64,000 nucleotides of DNA from Weissella koreensis KACC 15510. Lineage in GTDB: Bacteria; Bacillota; Bacilli; Lactobacillales; Lactobacillaceae. This document shows positions 7,933-17,442 of the stretch, piece by piece. How positions within the stretch are numbered: position 1 is the stretch's first letter; each line of letters opens with the position of its first letter. A program made the position numbers and the translations under genes. The notes under the pieces were generated by a model. That model saw only the letters and a list, made by a program, of their open reading frames with translations, did no database searches and was not told the DNA's origin. The stretch spans positions 1,178,001 through 1,242,000 of the forward strand of contig NC_015759.1 of the NCBI RefSeq assembly GCF_000219805.1. The letters run 5' to 3'.

Positions 7933-10929
7933 ATGGCAAGTCCACGAAAAACCACGAAAAATGCTGCAAAAAAAAAGCGGAAGACAAGTCGTAAAAAGCA
8001 AACAGAAAATACAAAGTATACTCTTCATATTATTGGACTAATTGGAATTTTAGCTGCCATCACTGCCATTGGACAATTTGGAATTGTTGGAGCATTCTTA
8101 GCTAATGTGACCCGCTGGGTGGTTGGTGATACCTACCAGCTATTTTTAGTTTTAACTTTGATTGTTTTAGTTGGATTAGCTGTTTATGGAAAAATGCCGG
8201 CAATTAAGCGACAACATTTAATCGGTATTGGCCTCTTTTATCTAGGTTTGACTCTTATTGGATCAATTAGGTTATTTAATCATTTAAATCAACATCATCA
8301 ATTTGTACATAGAGTTACAAGCTTGATTGAACAGGATATAAATAATAATTTAGTTCGAACATCAGTTGGTGGAGGAAGTTTAGGAGCTCTTACTCTATCC
8401 CTTACTTATCCAGCACTAGCTAATTGGGGTTCTTGGATTATTGCGGTTGTGTTATTGATTAGTGGGGTTGTAGTACTCTTTAAATTACCTGTTAAAGATT
8501 TGATGATAGGAATATTTTCAGCAACAGAATATACTGCCAATAAAGTTAGTGACTCTACTCGATCAGCAGTTGAAGTAAGTGCTAAAAAAATGACAGAATT
8601 AAATGAGGCTTATAAACAGCGACGTAGCAATATTGCAGCAGAAGTGTTTGAAGCTGATTTTGAGGTTAAAAATAGTAAACACACCTCTAATAAAAATGTG
8701 GTAGAGACGCCCTTTTCAAATCAGGATGTTCAAAAAGAAATCCATGGGAATCCATTTGCGCCAGAGTTTGGTGAACCGGCAAGTGACCAGACTATTTCTA
8801 CCAAAGATGAATTTGTAATGCCAGAAATTATTGCACCAAGTGGTGGTCCCGCAGTGATGCAGACGGTCAAAGCACCTGGTTTCAGTACAATTAAGCATCA
8901 AATTGATCCTGAGACAGGTGAAATTTTAGATTCAGATTCCTCAGATGAATTAGAAGTAGATACGATGGTTCAGACCAAGGTTAACGAAGTGGAACATATA
9001 CAGTTCAGAACTAATCCTAATTTTAATTCGAATGTTATAACTACGCAGATTAATACAGGGATTACTGAAGATAATAATTTGGAAAAGATTGCAGAAAGCC
9101 TTGAGCCAAATTTGCTTGATAGTGAAGAAATCGCAACGCTTAATAATTCGGATCAAACGGGAAACTCGAATTCTGATGAATCTGAATTTGAACCTGAACT
9201 TGAACCTGATCCTGATCCTAAACTGGGTTCTGTAACAAATGAATTTAAATCAGGCGCTGAGTTGGCTGCAGAGTTAGTGCCAAAATCAGAAGCTGAAGAA
9301 GTACCAATACCAAAATCAGCAGCTGCTAGTCATGTTGATTTGCTTCGCTCAGATGCAAATTATAAAGCCTCACAGCATCAAACAGTGGCCGAAGAATATC
9401 ATTCTACGCCTGAAGTCGGCATTGATGTGAACGGATTCAACCAACAGGTTAGTGCTAAACCATATGAATTGCCAGATGTAAGCCTTCTAACTAAGGCTGA
9501 TTCAACCGATCAAAGCGATGAGAAGAATCAATTGGCAGAAAAATCTCGGATTTTGCAACAAACTTTAGAGAGCTTTCATATTAAGGCCACGGTTGAAAAA
9601 GTTGTTTTGGGACCCACAATTACGCAATATGAGATTAAACCGGCAGTTGGAGTAAAGGTTTCTAAAATAACCAATTTGGCAGATGATTTAGCAATGGCTT
9701 TGGCTGCTAAAAGTTTGCGAATTGAAGCCCCGATTCCTGGTAAATCATTGGTTGGAATTGAAGTAGCAAATGAACATCAAGCTGTGGTTGGATTCCGAAA
9801 TATGTTTGAAAAGGTTGGGGTTAATCGTAAGAAAATTTTGGAAGTTCCTATTGGTATGAGTGTAACCGGTGAGACTGTAAAAATGGATCTTACGAAGATG
9901 CCACATCTTTTAATTGCTGGATCAACTGGATCTGGTAAGTCGGTAGCAATTAATACTATTTTGGCAGCAATTTTATTGCAGGCTAAACCATCAGAATTAC
10001 GGTTAATGTTAGTTGACCCTAAAAAAGTAGAATTAAGTGTATATAATGATATTCCTCATTTGATCACACCAGTGGTTTCAGAGCCGCGTAAGGCAGCCGC
10101 AGCTTTGAAAAAAGTGGTTGCTGAGATGGATAAGCGATTTGATAAACTAGCTGAGATGGGCGTTCGAAATTTGGATGGCTATAATAAGGCAGTTGATGAA
10201 CATAATGCCCAAGGGCAAAGCCAGTTACTACATATGCCTTATTTAGTTGTCATTATTGACGAATTAGCTGATTTGATGATTACAGTATCTGGTGAAGTTG
10301 AACCAGCTATTGTCAGAATCGCACAATTAGGCCGAGCAGCTGGAATTCATTTGATTGTTGCAACTCAACGACCTTCTGTTGATGTTATTACTGGTTTGAT
10401 TAAAGCCAACGTGCCATCTAGAATGGCCTTTGCGGTAGGTTCTGGAACCGATTCTCGAACGATTTTGGACGGAAATGGCGCTGAAAAATTACTTGGACGT
10501 GGAGATATGCTATTTAAACCTATTGGTGCAAATGGTGCTGAGCGTGTTCAAGGGGCCTTTATGTCTGATGATGATGTAGAAACATTGACAAACTTTATTA
10601 AGCAACAAGGTAGCGCAGAATACGATCAAAATATGGAAATTACAGATGCTGATCTTAAATCTATGGATGGGAATGGGTCTGAATCTGGTAATGACAAAAG
10701 TATGTTAGATGAAATGTGGGACGACGCACTAGACTTTGCTGCAATCGAAGGTGAAGTTTCAGCTTCAATGATGCAACGTCACTTCCGTATGGGTTATAAT
10801 CGTGCAGCACGATTAGTCGATGATATGGAAGCACAGGGCGTGATTGGCAGCGCAACAGGTGGTAAAAGGCGTCCGGTCTTGATGAATAAAGAACAGTGGT
10901 ATGCCAGTCAAGAACAATTGAACAATTAG
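7933..10929 (+). CDS. ftsK: DNA translocase FtsK/SpoIIIE
   Basis: A 998-residue septal DNA pump that clears chromosome ends from the division site and supports dimer resolution. It has a Lys-rich N-terminus, about four membrane segments (residues 30-185), a long acidic, Pro/Glu/Ser-rich linker (to about 520), the RecA-like motor with Walker A AGSTGSGKSV near residue 660 and Walker B VVIIDELADL near 770, and a C-terminal winged-helix gamma domain (MMQRHFRMGYNRAARLVDDME). The ATG at 7933 is used because GGGAGGAA immediately precedes it; the in-frame ATG at 7921 lies upstream of that site and has none of its own. Confidence 0.95.
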   Translation: MASPRKTTKNAAKKKRKTSRKKQTENTKYTLHIIGLIGILAAITAIGQFGIVGAFLANVTRWVVGDTYQLFLVLTLIVLVGLAVYGKMPAIKRQHLIGIGLFYLGLTLIGSIRLFNHLNQHHQFVHRVTSLIEQDINNNLVRTSVGGGSLGALTLSLTYPALANWGSWIIAVVLLISGVVVLFKLPVKDLMIGIFSATEYTANKVSDSTRSAVEVSAKKMTELNEAYKQRRSNIAAEVFEADFEVKNSKHTSNKNVVETPFSNQDVQKEIHGNPFAPEFGEPASDQTISTKDEFVMPEIIAPSGGPAVMQTVKAPGFSTIKHQIDPETGEILDSDSSDELEVDTMVQTKVNEVEHIQFRTNPNFNSNVITTQINTGITEDNNLEKIAESLEPNLLDSEEIATLNNSDQTGNSNSDESEFEPELEPDPDPKLGSVTNEFKSGAELAAELVPKSEAEEVPIPKSAAASHVDLLRSDANYKASQHQTVAEEYHSTPEVGIDVNGFNQQVSAKPYELPDVSLLTKADSTDQSDEKNQLAEKSRILQQTLESFHIKATVEKVVLGPTITQYEIKPAVGVKVSKITNLADDLAMALAAKSLRIEAPIPGKSLVGIEVANEHQAVVGFRNMFEKVGVNRKKILEVPIGMSVTGETVKMDLTKMPHLLIAGSTGSGKSVAINTILAAILLQAKPSELRLMLVDPKKVELSVYNDIPHLITPVVSEPRKAAAALKKVVAEMDKRFDKLAEMGVRNLDGYNKAVDEHNAQGQSQLLHMPYLVVIIDELADLMITVSGEVEPAIVRIAQLGRAAGIHLIVATQRPSVDVITGLIKANVPSRMAFAVGSGTDSRTILDGNGAEKLLGRGDMLFKPIGANGAERVQGAFMSDDDVETLTNFIKQQGSAEYDQNMEITDADLKSMDGNGSESGNDKSMLDEMWDDALDFAAIEGEVSASMMQRHFRMGYNRAARLVDDMEAQGVIGSATGGKRRPVLMNKEQWYASQEQLNN

Positions 10930-10970
10930 GTCAAATTGTTATGAAAAATAATGGTATTTTATAAGATATT

Positions 10971-11003
10971 AAAAAAGCTAGGGTTATTTTCCTTAGCTTT
11001 TTT
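10971..11003 (+). terminator. ftsK terminator
   Basis: AAAAAGCTAGG pairs with CCTTAGCTTTTT (one bulge) around a GTTATTTT loop and ends in a T-run. Confidence 0.85.
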
Positions 11004-11103
11004 ATTTAATTTAAATAAAGATTATAGTTATAGGTATGTATTAAGTTATTAAGATCATAGAATATATTTAGGTCAAAGGTAAGTAATTAATACATTTACC
11101 GTG

Positions 11104-11109
11104 TATAAT
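11104..11109 (+). promoter_or_regulatory. -10 element of the YtxG/YtxH-like operon
   Basis: TATAAT 41 bases upstream of the DUF948 start; no convincing -35. The motif CCGT(G)TATAATTAAG recurs before yqeY at 34515-34527. Confidence 0.4.
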
Positions 11110-11149
11110 TAAGTTAGATAATAAAAACTATAAAAACGAGGACATGATT

Positions 11150-11551
11150 ATGACACCAGGAGATATTTCATTTTTAATTATTGCCATTGCCATTTTAGCA
11201 TTGGTCTTGTTTATCGGTTATTTTTTAGTACAATTAAGTGCAACTTTAAATTCAGTGACTCAAGATGTAAAATTAATCGCGCATGATGCTGATGACCTTT
11301 TGATTAATACCAATGATCTTTTGAAAGACGTGAACGGTAAAATGGTCACGGTTGATCCAGTTTTTAAAGCAGCCGGAGATTTGGGAATAAGTGTTTCTGA
11401 ATTGAATGAATCTGTTAGAAAAATTAAAGAAAAATCTGGTAAGAAAAAAAGTGGATTAGGTTTTAGTTTAGGAACGGCTGCAACAACAGCTAATATGTTT
11501 TTTAATATGAGAAATAAGAGCAAACAAAAAGCAAGTCGGAGGGGAAAATAA
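11150..11551 (+). CDS. DUF948 (YtxG-like) membrane protein
   Basis: A 133-residue protein with one N-terminal membrane segment (about residues 7-30) followed by a helical, amphipathic region of the DUF948 type (repeated TLNSV, DLLINTNDLLKDVN) and a very basic C-terminus (NKSKQKASRRGK). The Bacillus homologue YtxG belongs to the general stress regulon with YtxH; its role is unknown. The ATG at 11150 is chosen because GAGG (11138-11141) is 8 bases away, whereas the ATG at 11144 is only 2 bases away. The stop overlaps the next start (TAATG). Confidence 0.8.
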   Translation: MTPGDISFLIIAIAILALVLFIGYFLVQLSATLNSVTQDVKLIAHDADDLLINTNDLLKDVNGKMVTVDPVFKAAGDLGISVSELNESVRKIKEKSGKKKSGLGFSLGTAATTANMFFNMRNKSKQKASRRGK

Positions 11552-12156
11552 TGAAAAATTTAACTAAAGGAATTTTATTAGGAACTTTAACAGCGGGGGT
11601 TGCAGCAGCAACGGCTTATTATCGTTCACTATCACCAATGCAAAAAGAGGCAGTACAAGATCGCTTCTTAGATCAATTGGCAGCAAGCAAAGTAAAAATG
11701 GATCAGTTAAAGAATGATACAACGGATCACTTTAATATTTTAATGAGTGAACTAAGATATGCACAAGAAAATGATGAAGGGTGGCAAATTTTATTAGCTG
11801 ATTTCAAGCAAGAATATATAAATCTTAGTAATCAAGCTAAAAACCAATATACTTATTGGCAGCAAGCATTGGCTGAACAGGTAGATGCTCATTTAGATAT
11901 TGATGTTCCTGGCACAATGGATCAGATTCAATCTAACTACTCAGAAATCAAGAGTCAAGCAGCCAAAGTTTTTGCGGAAGCAAAGAGTAATTTAGTAGCT
12001 GATCATCAAAACTCAAAAAATGAAGTTGATAAAAAAATTGATGAAGCTCAAGCTGAATTTGATATCGTTTTAGATGCGCAACAAGCAGACGTTAAAGCTG
12101 CCTTAGGTTTAGCTGAGGATGTGATACCAACGAGATTAAGTAAGATCCATAATTAA
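11551..12156 (+). CDS. YtxH-like envelope protein
   Basis: A 201-residue protein beginning with a short hydrophobic, Gly/Ala-rich segment (GILLGTLTAGVAAATAYY) typical of YtxH proteins, then a long hydrophilic helical region rich in Gln, Asp and Lys that is likely coiled coil. It is longer than usual YtxH (about 100-150). It overlaps the DUF948 gene by one base and is followed 18 bases later by another small anchored protein, so the three probably form one operon. A link with stress is inferred from homologues; nothing in the sequence shows the regulator. Confidence 0.7.
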   Translation: MKNLTKGILLGTLTAGVAAATAYYRSLSPMQKEAVQDRFLDQLAASKVKMDQLKNDTTDHFNILMSELRYAQENDEGWQILLADFKQEYINLSNQAKNQYTYWQQALAEQVDAHLDIDVPGTMDQIQSNYSEIKSQAAKVFAEAKSNLVADHQNSKNEVDKKIDEAQAEFDIVLDAQQADVKAALGLAEDVIPTRLSKIHN

Positions 12157-12174
12157 GATGAAAGAGGGCCTATT

Positions 12175-12411
12175 ATGGTAATTTTATCATGGATTATTAT
12201 CGGTTTAGCGCTCATTCTATTGTTGGGATTTAGTTATTGGTTTATTCGTAAAACTAAAGTACAATTGGCAGTTTTACTAGGAGTAAGCGAGATATTACAA
12301 CGTGAGTCTGAACCAGTTTTAGAACAGGTTGAGAAGTTGCAGGTGACGTTAGTCGAAAAACAAGCCCAAATGGAACGAGCTCAAGCTGATTTTAATGATC
12401 ATAAAGATTAA
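12175..12411 (+). CDS. Small membrane-anchored coiled-coil protein
   Basis: I do not recognise this 78-residue protein. Residues 4-24 form one membrane segment (IIIGLALILLLGFSYWFI), and the rest is a charged heptad-like helix (VEKLQVTLVEKQAQMERAQ) likely to be coiled coil. AAGAGGG lies before the ATG with suitable spacing. It has the same anchor-plus-helix design as its two upstream neighbours, suggesting the three products interact at the membrane. Confidence 0.65.
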   Translation: MVILSWIIIGLALILLLGFSYWFIRKTKVQLAVLLGVSEILQRESEPVLEQVEKLQVTLVEKQAQMERAQADFNDHKD

Positions 12412-12482
12412 TATTAATATAACGGGTGTTTAAGAATGTGGGATAATATCATTTAAATCATGAATCTTTTGACACTTTTATA

Positions 12483-12516
12483 GAGGTCGGGACATTTTTG
12501 TTCTAACCTCTTTTTT
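12483..12516 (+). terminator. Terminator of the YtxG/YtxH-like operon
   Basis: GAGGTcGGGAC pairs with GTTCTaACCTC around a short T-rich loop, followed by six T. Confidence 0.85.
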
Positions 12517-12672
12517 AAATTCACTGCTAATATAATATGGATGAAAGTAGCGTATCCATCTGCTTTAGGAAAATATATTATTAATAATAAATTAAACCAT
12601 TAAAATAGGAATTAATGATTATTAATATTAAATCTTTTGGTTAGAATAAATTGGACCAATTAAAAGTAATGT

Positions 12673-12700
12673 TTGATTGGTTCAAACGGTATGTTAAACT
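12673..12700 (+). promoter_or_regulatory. rnjB promoter
   Basis: TTGATT (12673-12678), 16 bases, then TAAACT (12695-12700) with a TGt extension. Transcription would start near 12707, giving a leader of about 70 bases. Confidence 0.5.
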
Positions 12701-12774
12701 TAATATATTGATAAAACGTTTAGGAAACTTTTCCTTTGAATAAAAAATAAAAATGAAAATGGACATAAAATAAT

Positions 12775-14655
12775 ATGAGTAGTAATTTAACGATTATGCC
12801 GTTTGGTGGAATGCGCGAAAACGGTAAAAACATGTATGCAATTACAGTTGGTGAAGATATTTTCATTCTAGATGCTGGTTTGCAGTACCCTGAGAGTGAT
12901 CTTTTAGGGGTTGATGTTGTGATTCCTGATTTTAAGTATCTAGTAGAACATGCAGACCAAATTGCAGGAATATTCTTAACCCATGGGCATGCAGACGCTA
13001 TTGGTGCATTGCCTTATCTTTTGAAACAAATTTCAGCACCTATTTTTGGTTCAGAGTTAACAATTGAGCTTGCTAAATTGGCAATCAATAATGATTCTGA
13101 AATCAAGAGTTTCGACGATTATCATGTGGTGAAGGGAAGTCAAGAAATTGATTTTGGAGCAGTTAAGATTTCTTTCTTTGAAACCACGCATACCATTCCC
13201 GATTCTTTGGGGATTGTCGTTGGTACGCCAGAAGGACAAATTGTCTATACCGGTGATTTTAAGTTTGATACCACAGCACAAGGTGCTTATCAAAGTGATT
13301 TAATGCGTTTAGCTGAAATTGGCCGTAAAGGGGTAAAAGCTCTTTTGATTGATGCAGCTGGGACTGGTAATATTGGGCAAACTGCGCATGAATCAGAAAT
13401 TGCTAAGTATATTTTTGAAACTTTCCGGCACCATGCTGGACGGATTATTGTGGCATCAGCTGCCTCAAATATTCAACGTATACAACAAGTAATTAACGCT
13501 GCTTTTCAAAATCAACGAAAACTGGTATTATCAGGAAATGATATTGAAAAGGTTGTTCGAACAGCACTTAATCTGGGTAAATTGGACTTACCAATTCCTG
13601 AGAATGAGTTGTTTGTGTCGTTAAAAAATATGGATTCCTTAAAGCCAGAAGAAACTGTCATTTTGGAAACTGGTAAGATGGGAGAACCTGTTCGACATCT
13701 TCAACGGATGGCGCATGGGGATGATCGTAATATCAAGATTCAAACAGGAGATCTTGTTTTCATAACAACGACTCCGTCTACTGCAATGGAAGGTTATGTT
13801 GCCCGAACTCGAGACATGTTGTTCCGAGCAGGAGCTGATGTTAAACAAATTTCAAATGATATGAAATCATCTGGACATGCTTCTAAGAATGATTTTCAAA
13901 TGATGTTGAATTTGATGAAACCGGAAAATATTTTACCGGTTCAAGGGGAATATCGTTTATTAAATTCAGGTGCTCGAGCAGCCAAAGAATTGAATTATTC
14001 TGATGACAATATCTTTATTTTGGAAAATGGGGATCGATTGGTCTTAGAAGAAAATGGTAAATTTGAATTGAGCGGCTCAATTCAAGTTAATGCTACTATG
14101 ATTGACGGATCTGGTGTTGGTGATATTGGATCAATCGTCTTAAATGACCGACGTATTTTGTCAGAAGATGGTGTTTTCATTGCAGTGATCACGATTGATC
14201 GTAAGAAAAAGAGAATTGTGGCAAATGCTAAAATCGATTCACGAGGTTTTGTATATGTTAAAACTTCACGTGAATTGATGAAAGAAGCAACAGAATTAGT
14301 TGAAACTACTGTAGCTGCGGGGATCAAAAATTCTAAAGAATTTGATTGGGGTAATTTAAAGAGCTCTGTTCGTGATGCCTTAGGTAAGTTTTTGTACGAT
14401 CAAACACATCGTAAGCCAGTGATTTTACCGGTTATTATGGAAGCTAATCAAAATGGACGTCGACGCCGAAGCCCTAATAAAAAGGGGGATGAACATCAAA
14501 GTTCCCCTAAGAATAGTAACCAAGAATCATCGAAAAAAGAAGTAACAAATAATAAAACTGAAAATAAGCCTAATAGTAATAAAAAGCGTCCTCGCCATAA
14601 GCGACCAAACGAAAATAATGTCAAAGCCAATGACGTTAATGAAACTAAAAATTAA
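12775..14655 (+). CDS. rnjB: Ribonuclease J2-type metallo-beta-lactamase RNase
   Basis: RNase J proteins degrade and process mRNA and rRNA in Firmicutes. The 626-residue protein has a metallo-beta-lactamase/beta-CASP core and a C-terminal RNase J domain, then a Lys/Asn/Ser-rich disordered tail of about 65 residues. The metal-binding HxHxDH motif reads HGHADA (residues 70-75), and the usual PVHGE reads PVQGE. Both losses are characteristic of the J2 paralogue, which is weakly active or structural and works with J1. LLIDAAGTGNIG also replaces the J1 signature. The ribosome site is weak. The J1 partner is not in this window. Confidence 0.88.
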   Translation: MSSNLTIMPFGGMRENGKNMYAITVGEDIFILDAGLQYPESDLLGVDVVIPDFKYLVEHADQIAGIFLTHGHADAIGALPYLLKQISAPIFGSELTIELAKLAINNDSEIKSFDDYHVVKGSQEIDFGAVKISFFETTHTIPDSLGIVVGTPEGQIVYTGDFKFDTTAQGAYQSDLMRLAEIGRKGVKALLIDAAGTGNIGQTAHESEIAKYIFETFRHHAGRIIVASAASNIQRIQQVINAAFQNQRKLVLSGNDIEKVVRTALNLGKLDLPIPENELFVSLKNMDSLKPEETVILETGKMGEPVRHLQRMAHGDDRNIKIQTGDLVFITTTPSTAMEGYVARTRDMLFRAGADVKQISNDMKSSGHASKNDFQMMLNLMKPENILPVQGEYRLLNSGARAAKELNYSDDNIFILENGDRLVLEENGKFELSGSIQVNATMIDGSGVGDIGSIVLNDRRILSEDGVFIAVITIDRKKKRIVANAKIDSRGFVYVKTSRELMKEATELVETTVAAGIKNSKEFDWGNLKSSVRDALGKFLYDQTHRKPVILPVIMEANQNGRRRRSPNKKGDEHQSSPKNSNQESSKKEVTNNKTENKPNSNKKRPRHKRPNENNVKANDVNETKN

Positions 14656-14665
14656 TTTTATTTAA

Positions 14666-14703
14666 GGGGTTGAAATTATATTATTTCAACTTCTTATTTT
14701 TTT
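14666..14703 (+). terminator. rnjB terminator
   Basis: GTTGAAAT (14669-14676) pairs with ATTTCAAC (14683-14690), followed by a T-rich tract with seven T residues ending at 14703. Confidence 0.75.
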
Positions 14704-14767
14704 CTAAAAAATCTAGTAAGATATTTTAGTGAAATTAAACACATAAAGAGTAGAAAGGAAACTGTTA

Positions 14768-15673
14768 ATGGTAGAAAAAAATAATGAATTTCAAAAATAT
14801 TTTATAGCTGGTCAACAAGCATTGAACGATCAAGATTGGCTTAGAGCAAATGAACAACTAGAAAAAGCCTATATTTTAGAACAGACTGATGCAGTCTTGT
14901 TGATGTTAGTTACAAGTTTGGAACAAAGCGAACAGTATCAACAGGCTTGGGGCCTCATTCGGACCAATGAGTCATTATTTAAAACTTCAGAGACACAAGC
15001 CTATTTATACGTTGAAATTGCTTTAGCAAATCAAATGTATCTAGCTGCTTGGGAATTTGCGGTGACAACAACTTGGGCGGAAGAACTAGTTAATAAAGTT
15101 CAATTCCAGGAAAATAAAGATCAAGTCGAATTATCACAAACAATTAAAAACCGCGCACGACATTTCTTTAATCTAAGTGATGTAAATTTGGCTGAACAAG
15201 CTGAACGTTTACAAACAGCAGAAATGTTACCGAGAAATTATTATTTACAAGGGGCTAAAACCTTGTTGGTTGACCCATTTTTACCAGCAATTACCCGTTC
15301 AACTTTGGTGGATCGATTACGTCGCTTAAAAGTATCAGAAGAATTAGAATTTTTATGGTTGGATCAACAATATAAAAAAATGATTCCCAGTCAATTGGAA
15401 TCACTTGAAGAAATACCATTCTGGAAAAAATTAACTAAGGCCTTGCAAAATGGTATATATCAAGATGATCCAGTCATTCTAGAAGGTTTAGAAAGACAAA
15501 TTTATTTAGAAATGACGTTAAGTTACCCACATTTTCCAACTTTTTACTTAGATGCAGATGCTTGGATTCAGACAGAAATGTTGGGACTTCATACGTTGAT
15601 CGATCAAAAAGAAACACCTGAACAAGAAAAATATCATCGGCTATTGTTAAACGAACAGGCTAAATTAATTTAA
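14768..15673 (+). CDS. TPR-like helical repeat protein
   Basis: A 301-residue, wholly helical, soluble protein without signal peptide. The N-terminal half looks like degenerate tetratricopeptide repeats (GQQALNDQDWLRANEQLEKA, then LLMLVTSLEQSEQYQQAW). The function is unknown; repeats of this type usually mediate protein contacts. Genes of this kind commonly sit between an RNase J gene and tuf in lactobacilli. GTAGAAAGGAAACTG precedes the ATG. It has its own upstream gap after the rnjB terminator. Confidence 0.65.
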   Translation: MVEKNNEFQKYFIAGQQALNDQDWLRANEQLEKAYILEQTDAVLLMLVTSLEQSEQYQQAWGLIRTNESLFKTSETQAYLYVEIALANQMYLAAWEFAVTTTWAEELVNKVQFQENKDQVELSQTIKNRARHFFNLSDVNLAEQAERLQTAEMLPRNYYLQGAKTLLVDPFLPAITRSTLVDRLRRLKVSEELEFLWLDQQYKKMIPSQLESLEEIPFWKKLTKALQNGIYQDDPVILEGLERQIYLEMTLSYPHFPTFYLDADAWIQTEMLGLHTLIDQKETPEQEKYHRLLLNEQAKLI

Positions 15674-15782
15674 AGTTCAGGCTAAATGAAATGTTTTAGT
15701 TAATAAAATTCATTAAAAAGATCGATTTAATTTAAAAAAGACGAAAAACGTTAAATTGTTGTTACATTAAAGAAAAAACATA

Positions 15783-15811
15783 TTTACAAACCAATTTTGG
15801 TCTTATATAAT
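15783..15811 (+). promoter_or_regulatory. tuf promoter
   Basis: TTTACA (15783-15788), exactly 17 bases, then TATAAT (15806-15811). This predicts an untranslated leader of about 140 bases. A second TATAAT at 15889-15894 in the leader may mark another promoter but lacks a good -35. Confidence 0.65.
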
Positions 15812-15958
15812 TATTAACAGCTTCCCAAAGGGGAGAAATCAATTAAATTATTTTCGAATGGGTTGTTTATACTATTATACTTTTGGGGTATAATGGTTTT
15901 AGCAACTTTTAAGTTGTAAACAATGTTTTCGACTTACGAAAATTAGGAGGATATGCTT

Positions 15959-17146
15959 TTGGCTAAGGAACACTACGAGCGGACAAAGCCGCACGTTAAT
16001 ATTGGAACTATTGGACACGTCGACCACGGTAAGACTACTTTGACTGCTGCAATCTCAAAGGTTTTGGCTGATAAGGGATTAGCAAAGCAACAAGACTTTG
16101 CTGCGATTGACGCTGCACCTGAAGAACGCGAACGTGGAATCACGATCAACACTGCTCACATCGAGTATGAGACTGAAGCACGTCACTATGCCCACATCGA
16201 TGCCCCTGGGCACGCGGACTACGTTAAGAACATGATCACTGGAGCCGCTCAAATGGACGGTGCCATCTTGGTTATCGCCGCTACTGACGGACCAATGCCA
16301 CAAACTCGTGAGCACATCTTGTTGGCTCACCAAGTTGGTGTTGAATACTTGATCGTCTTCTTGAACAAGACTGACTTGGTTGATGATGATGAATTGACTG
16401 ACTTGGTTGAGATGGAAGCACGTGAATTGCTTTCAGAATACGATTTCCCTGGAGATGATGTACCATTCATCCGCGGTTCAGCTTTGAAGGCCTTAGAAGG
16501 TGATGCTGAACAAGTTAAGGTTATCGAAGAATTGATGGATACTGTTGATTCATACATCCCAACTCCAGTACGTGATACTGACAAGCCATTCTTGATGCCT
16601 GTCGAAGATGTATTCACTATCACTGGACGTGGAACAGTTGCTTCAGGTCGTATCGACCGTGGAACTGTTGTATTGAACGATGAAGTTGAAATCATTGGTT
16701 TGAAGCCAGAAGTTCGTAAGACTGTTGTTACTGGAATCGAAATGTTCCGTAAGACAATGGACCAAGGACAAGCTGGAGATAACATCGGAGCTTTGTTGCG
16801 TGGTGTTGAACGTACTTCAATCGAACGTGGACAAGTTTTGGCAAAGCCAGGTTCAATCAAGACTCATACTAAGTTCTTGGCTGAAGTTTATGTTTTGACC
16901 AAAGAAGAAGGTGGACGTCACACTCCATTCTTCACTAACTACCGTCCACAATTCTACTTCCACACTACTGACGTAACTGGGGTTGTTCAATTGCCAGAAG
17001 GTGTTGAAATGGTTATGCCTGGAGATCACGTTACATTCGATATCGAATTGATCGCTCCAGTTGCCATTGAACAAGGTTTGAAGTTTACTGTTCGTGAAGG
17101 TGGACGTACTGTCGGTGCCGGAACTGTTTCAGAAATCAATGACTAA
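15959..17146 (+). CDS. tuf: Elongation factor Tu
   Basis: EF-Tu delivers aminoacyl-tRNA to the ribosome as a GTP complex. The 395-residue protein has GHVDHGKT (residue 18 region), DAPGHADYV and NKTD motifs, then domains II and III. The start is TTG at 15959, which encodes the standard [12 protein letters not shown] and lies 8 bases from AGGAGG (15945-15950); the in-frame ATG at 15953 lies only 2 bases from that site. Codon use is strikingly different from neighbours (many ATC, AAC, TTC, GAC, CAC), as expected for a very highly expressed gene. It has its own promoter and terminator. Confidence 0.98.
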   Translation: MAKEHYERTKPHVNIGTIGHVDHGKTTLTAAISKVLADKGLAKQQDFAAIDAAPEERERGITINTAHIEYETEARHYAHIDAPGHADYVKNMITGAAQMDGAILVIAATDGPMPQTREHILLAHQVGVEYLIVFLNKTDLVDDDELTDLVEMEARELLSEYDFPGDDVPFIRGSALKALEGDAEQVKVIEELMDTVDSYIPTPVRDTDKPFLMPVEDVFTITGRGTVASGRIDRGTVVLNDEVEIIGLKPEVRKTVVTGIEMFRKTMDQGQAGDNIGALLRGVERTSIERGQVLAKPGSIKTHTKFLAEVYVLTKEEGGRHTPFFTNYRPQFYFHTTDVTGVVQLPEGVEMVMPGDHVTFDIELIAPVAIEQGLKFTVREGGRTVGAGTVSEIND

Positions 17147-17194
17147 TTTTTAATTAGACTTAATTTTTGAAGAAGTAATACTTCTCAAAAGAAG

Positions 17195-17228
17195 AGAGAA
17201 CTTGAATTTATTCAGGTTCTCTTTTTTT
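17195..17228 (+). terminator. tuf terminator
   Basis: AGAGAACTTGAA pairs with TTCAGGTTCTCT around a short loop, followed by seven T. The A/T-rich gap from here to tig (17443) shows no clear -35/-10 pair, so the tig promoter is unassigned. Confidence 0.9.
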
Positions 17229-17442
17229 AGCCATTTTTGAAAATAAAAATTTAATTAAGCTAGGAAATCATAATAAAATTATCTTCAACTCAATTCAAAT
17301 TAAAAAGGGCAGAAAACATACAAAATTAACTAGTGAACCCTATGCAAACGGAATAAAGTACGATAAAATATATAAGTATGTTAATTGAAATTAACGGATT
17401 AACTAAAAATATAAGTTAATTGACTGTGGAGGAATAATTATA

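Larger units (their letters stand above)
12412..12774 (+). other. 363-base intergenic region
   Basis: It holds the terminator at 12483-12516, an A/T-rich stretch without convincing open frames (12520-12660) and the rnjB promoter at 12673-12700. Nothing else was recognised. Confidence 0.6.

Noticed and set aside
16327..16860. Minus-strand open frame (177 codons) inside tuf
   Set aside because: A shadow of the strongly biased tuf codon use; composition is Ser/Thr/Pro-rich and there is no ribosome site.
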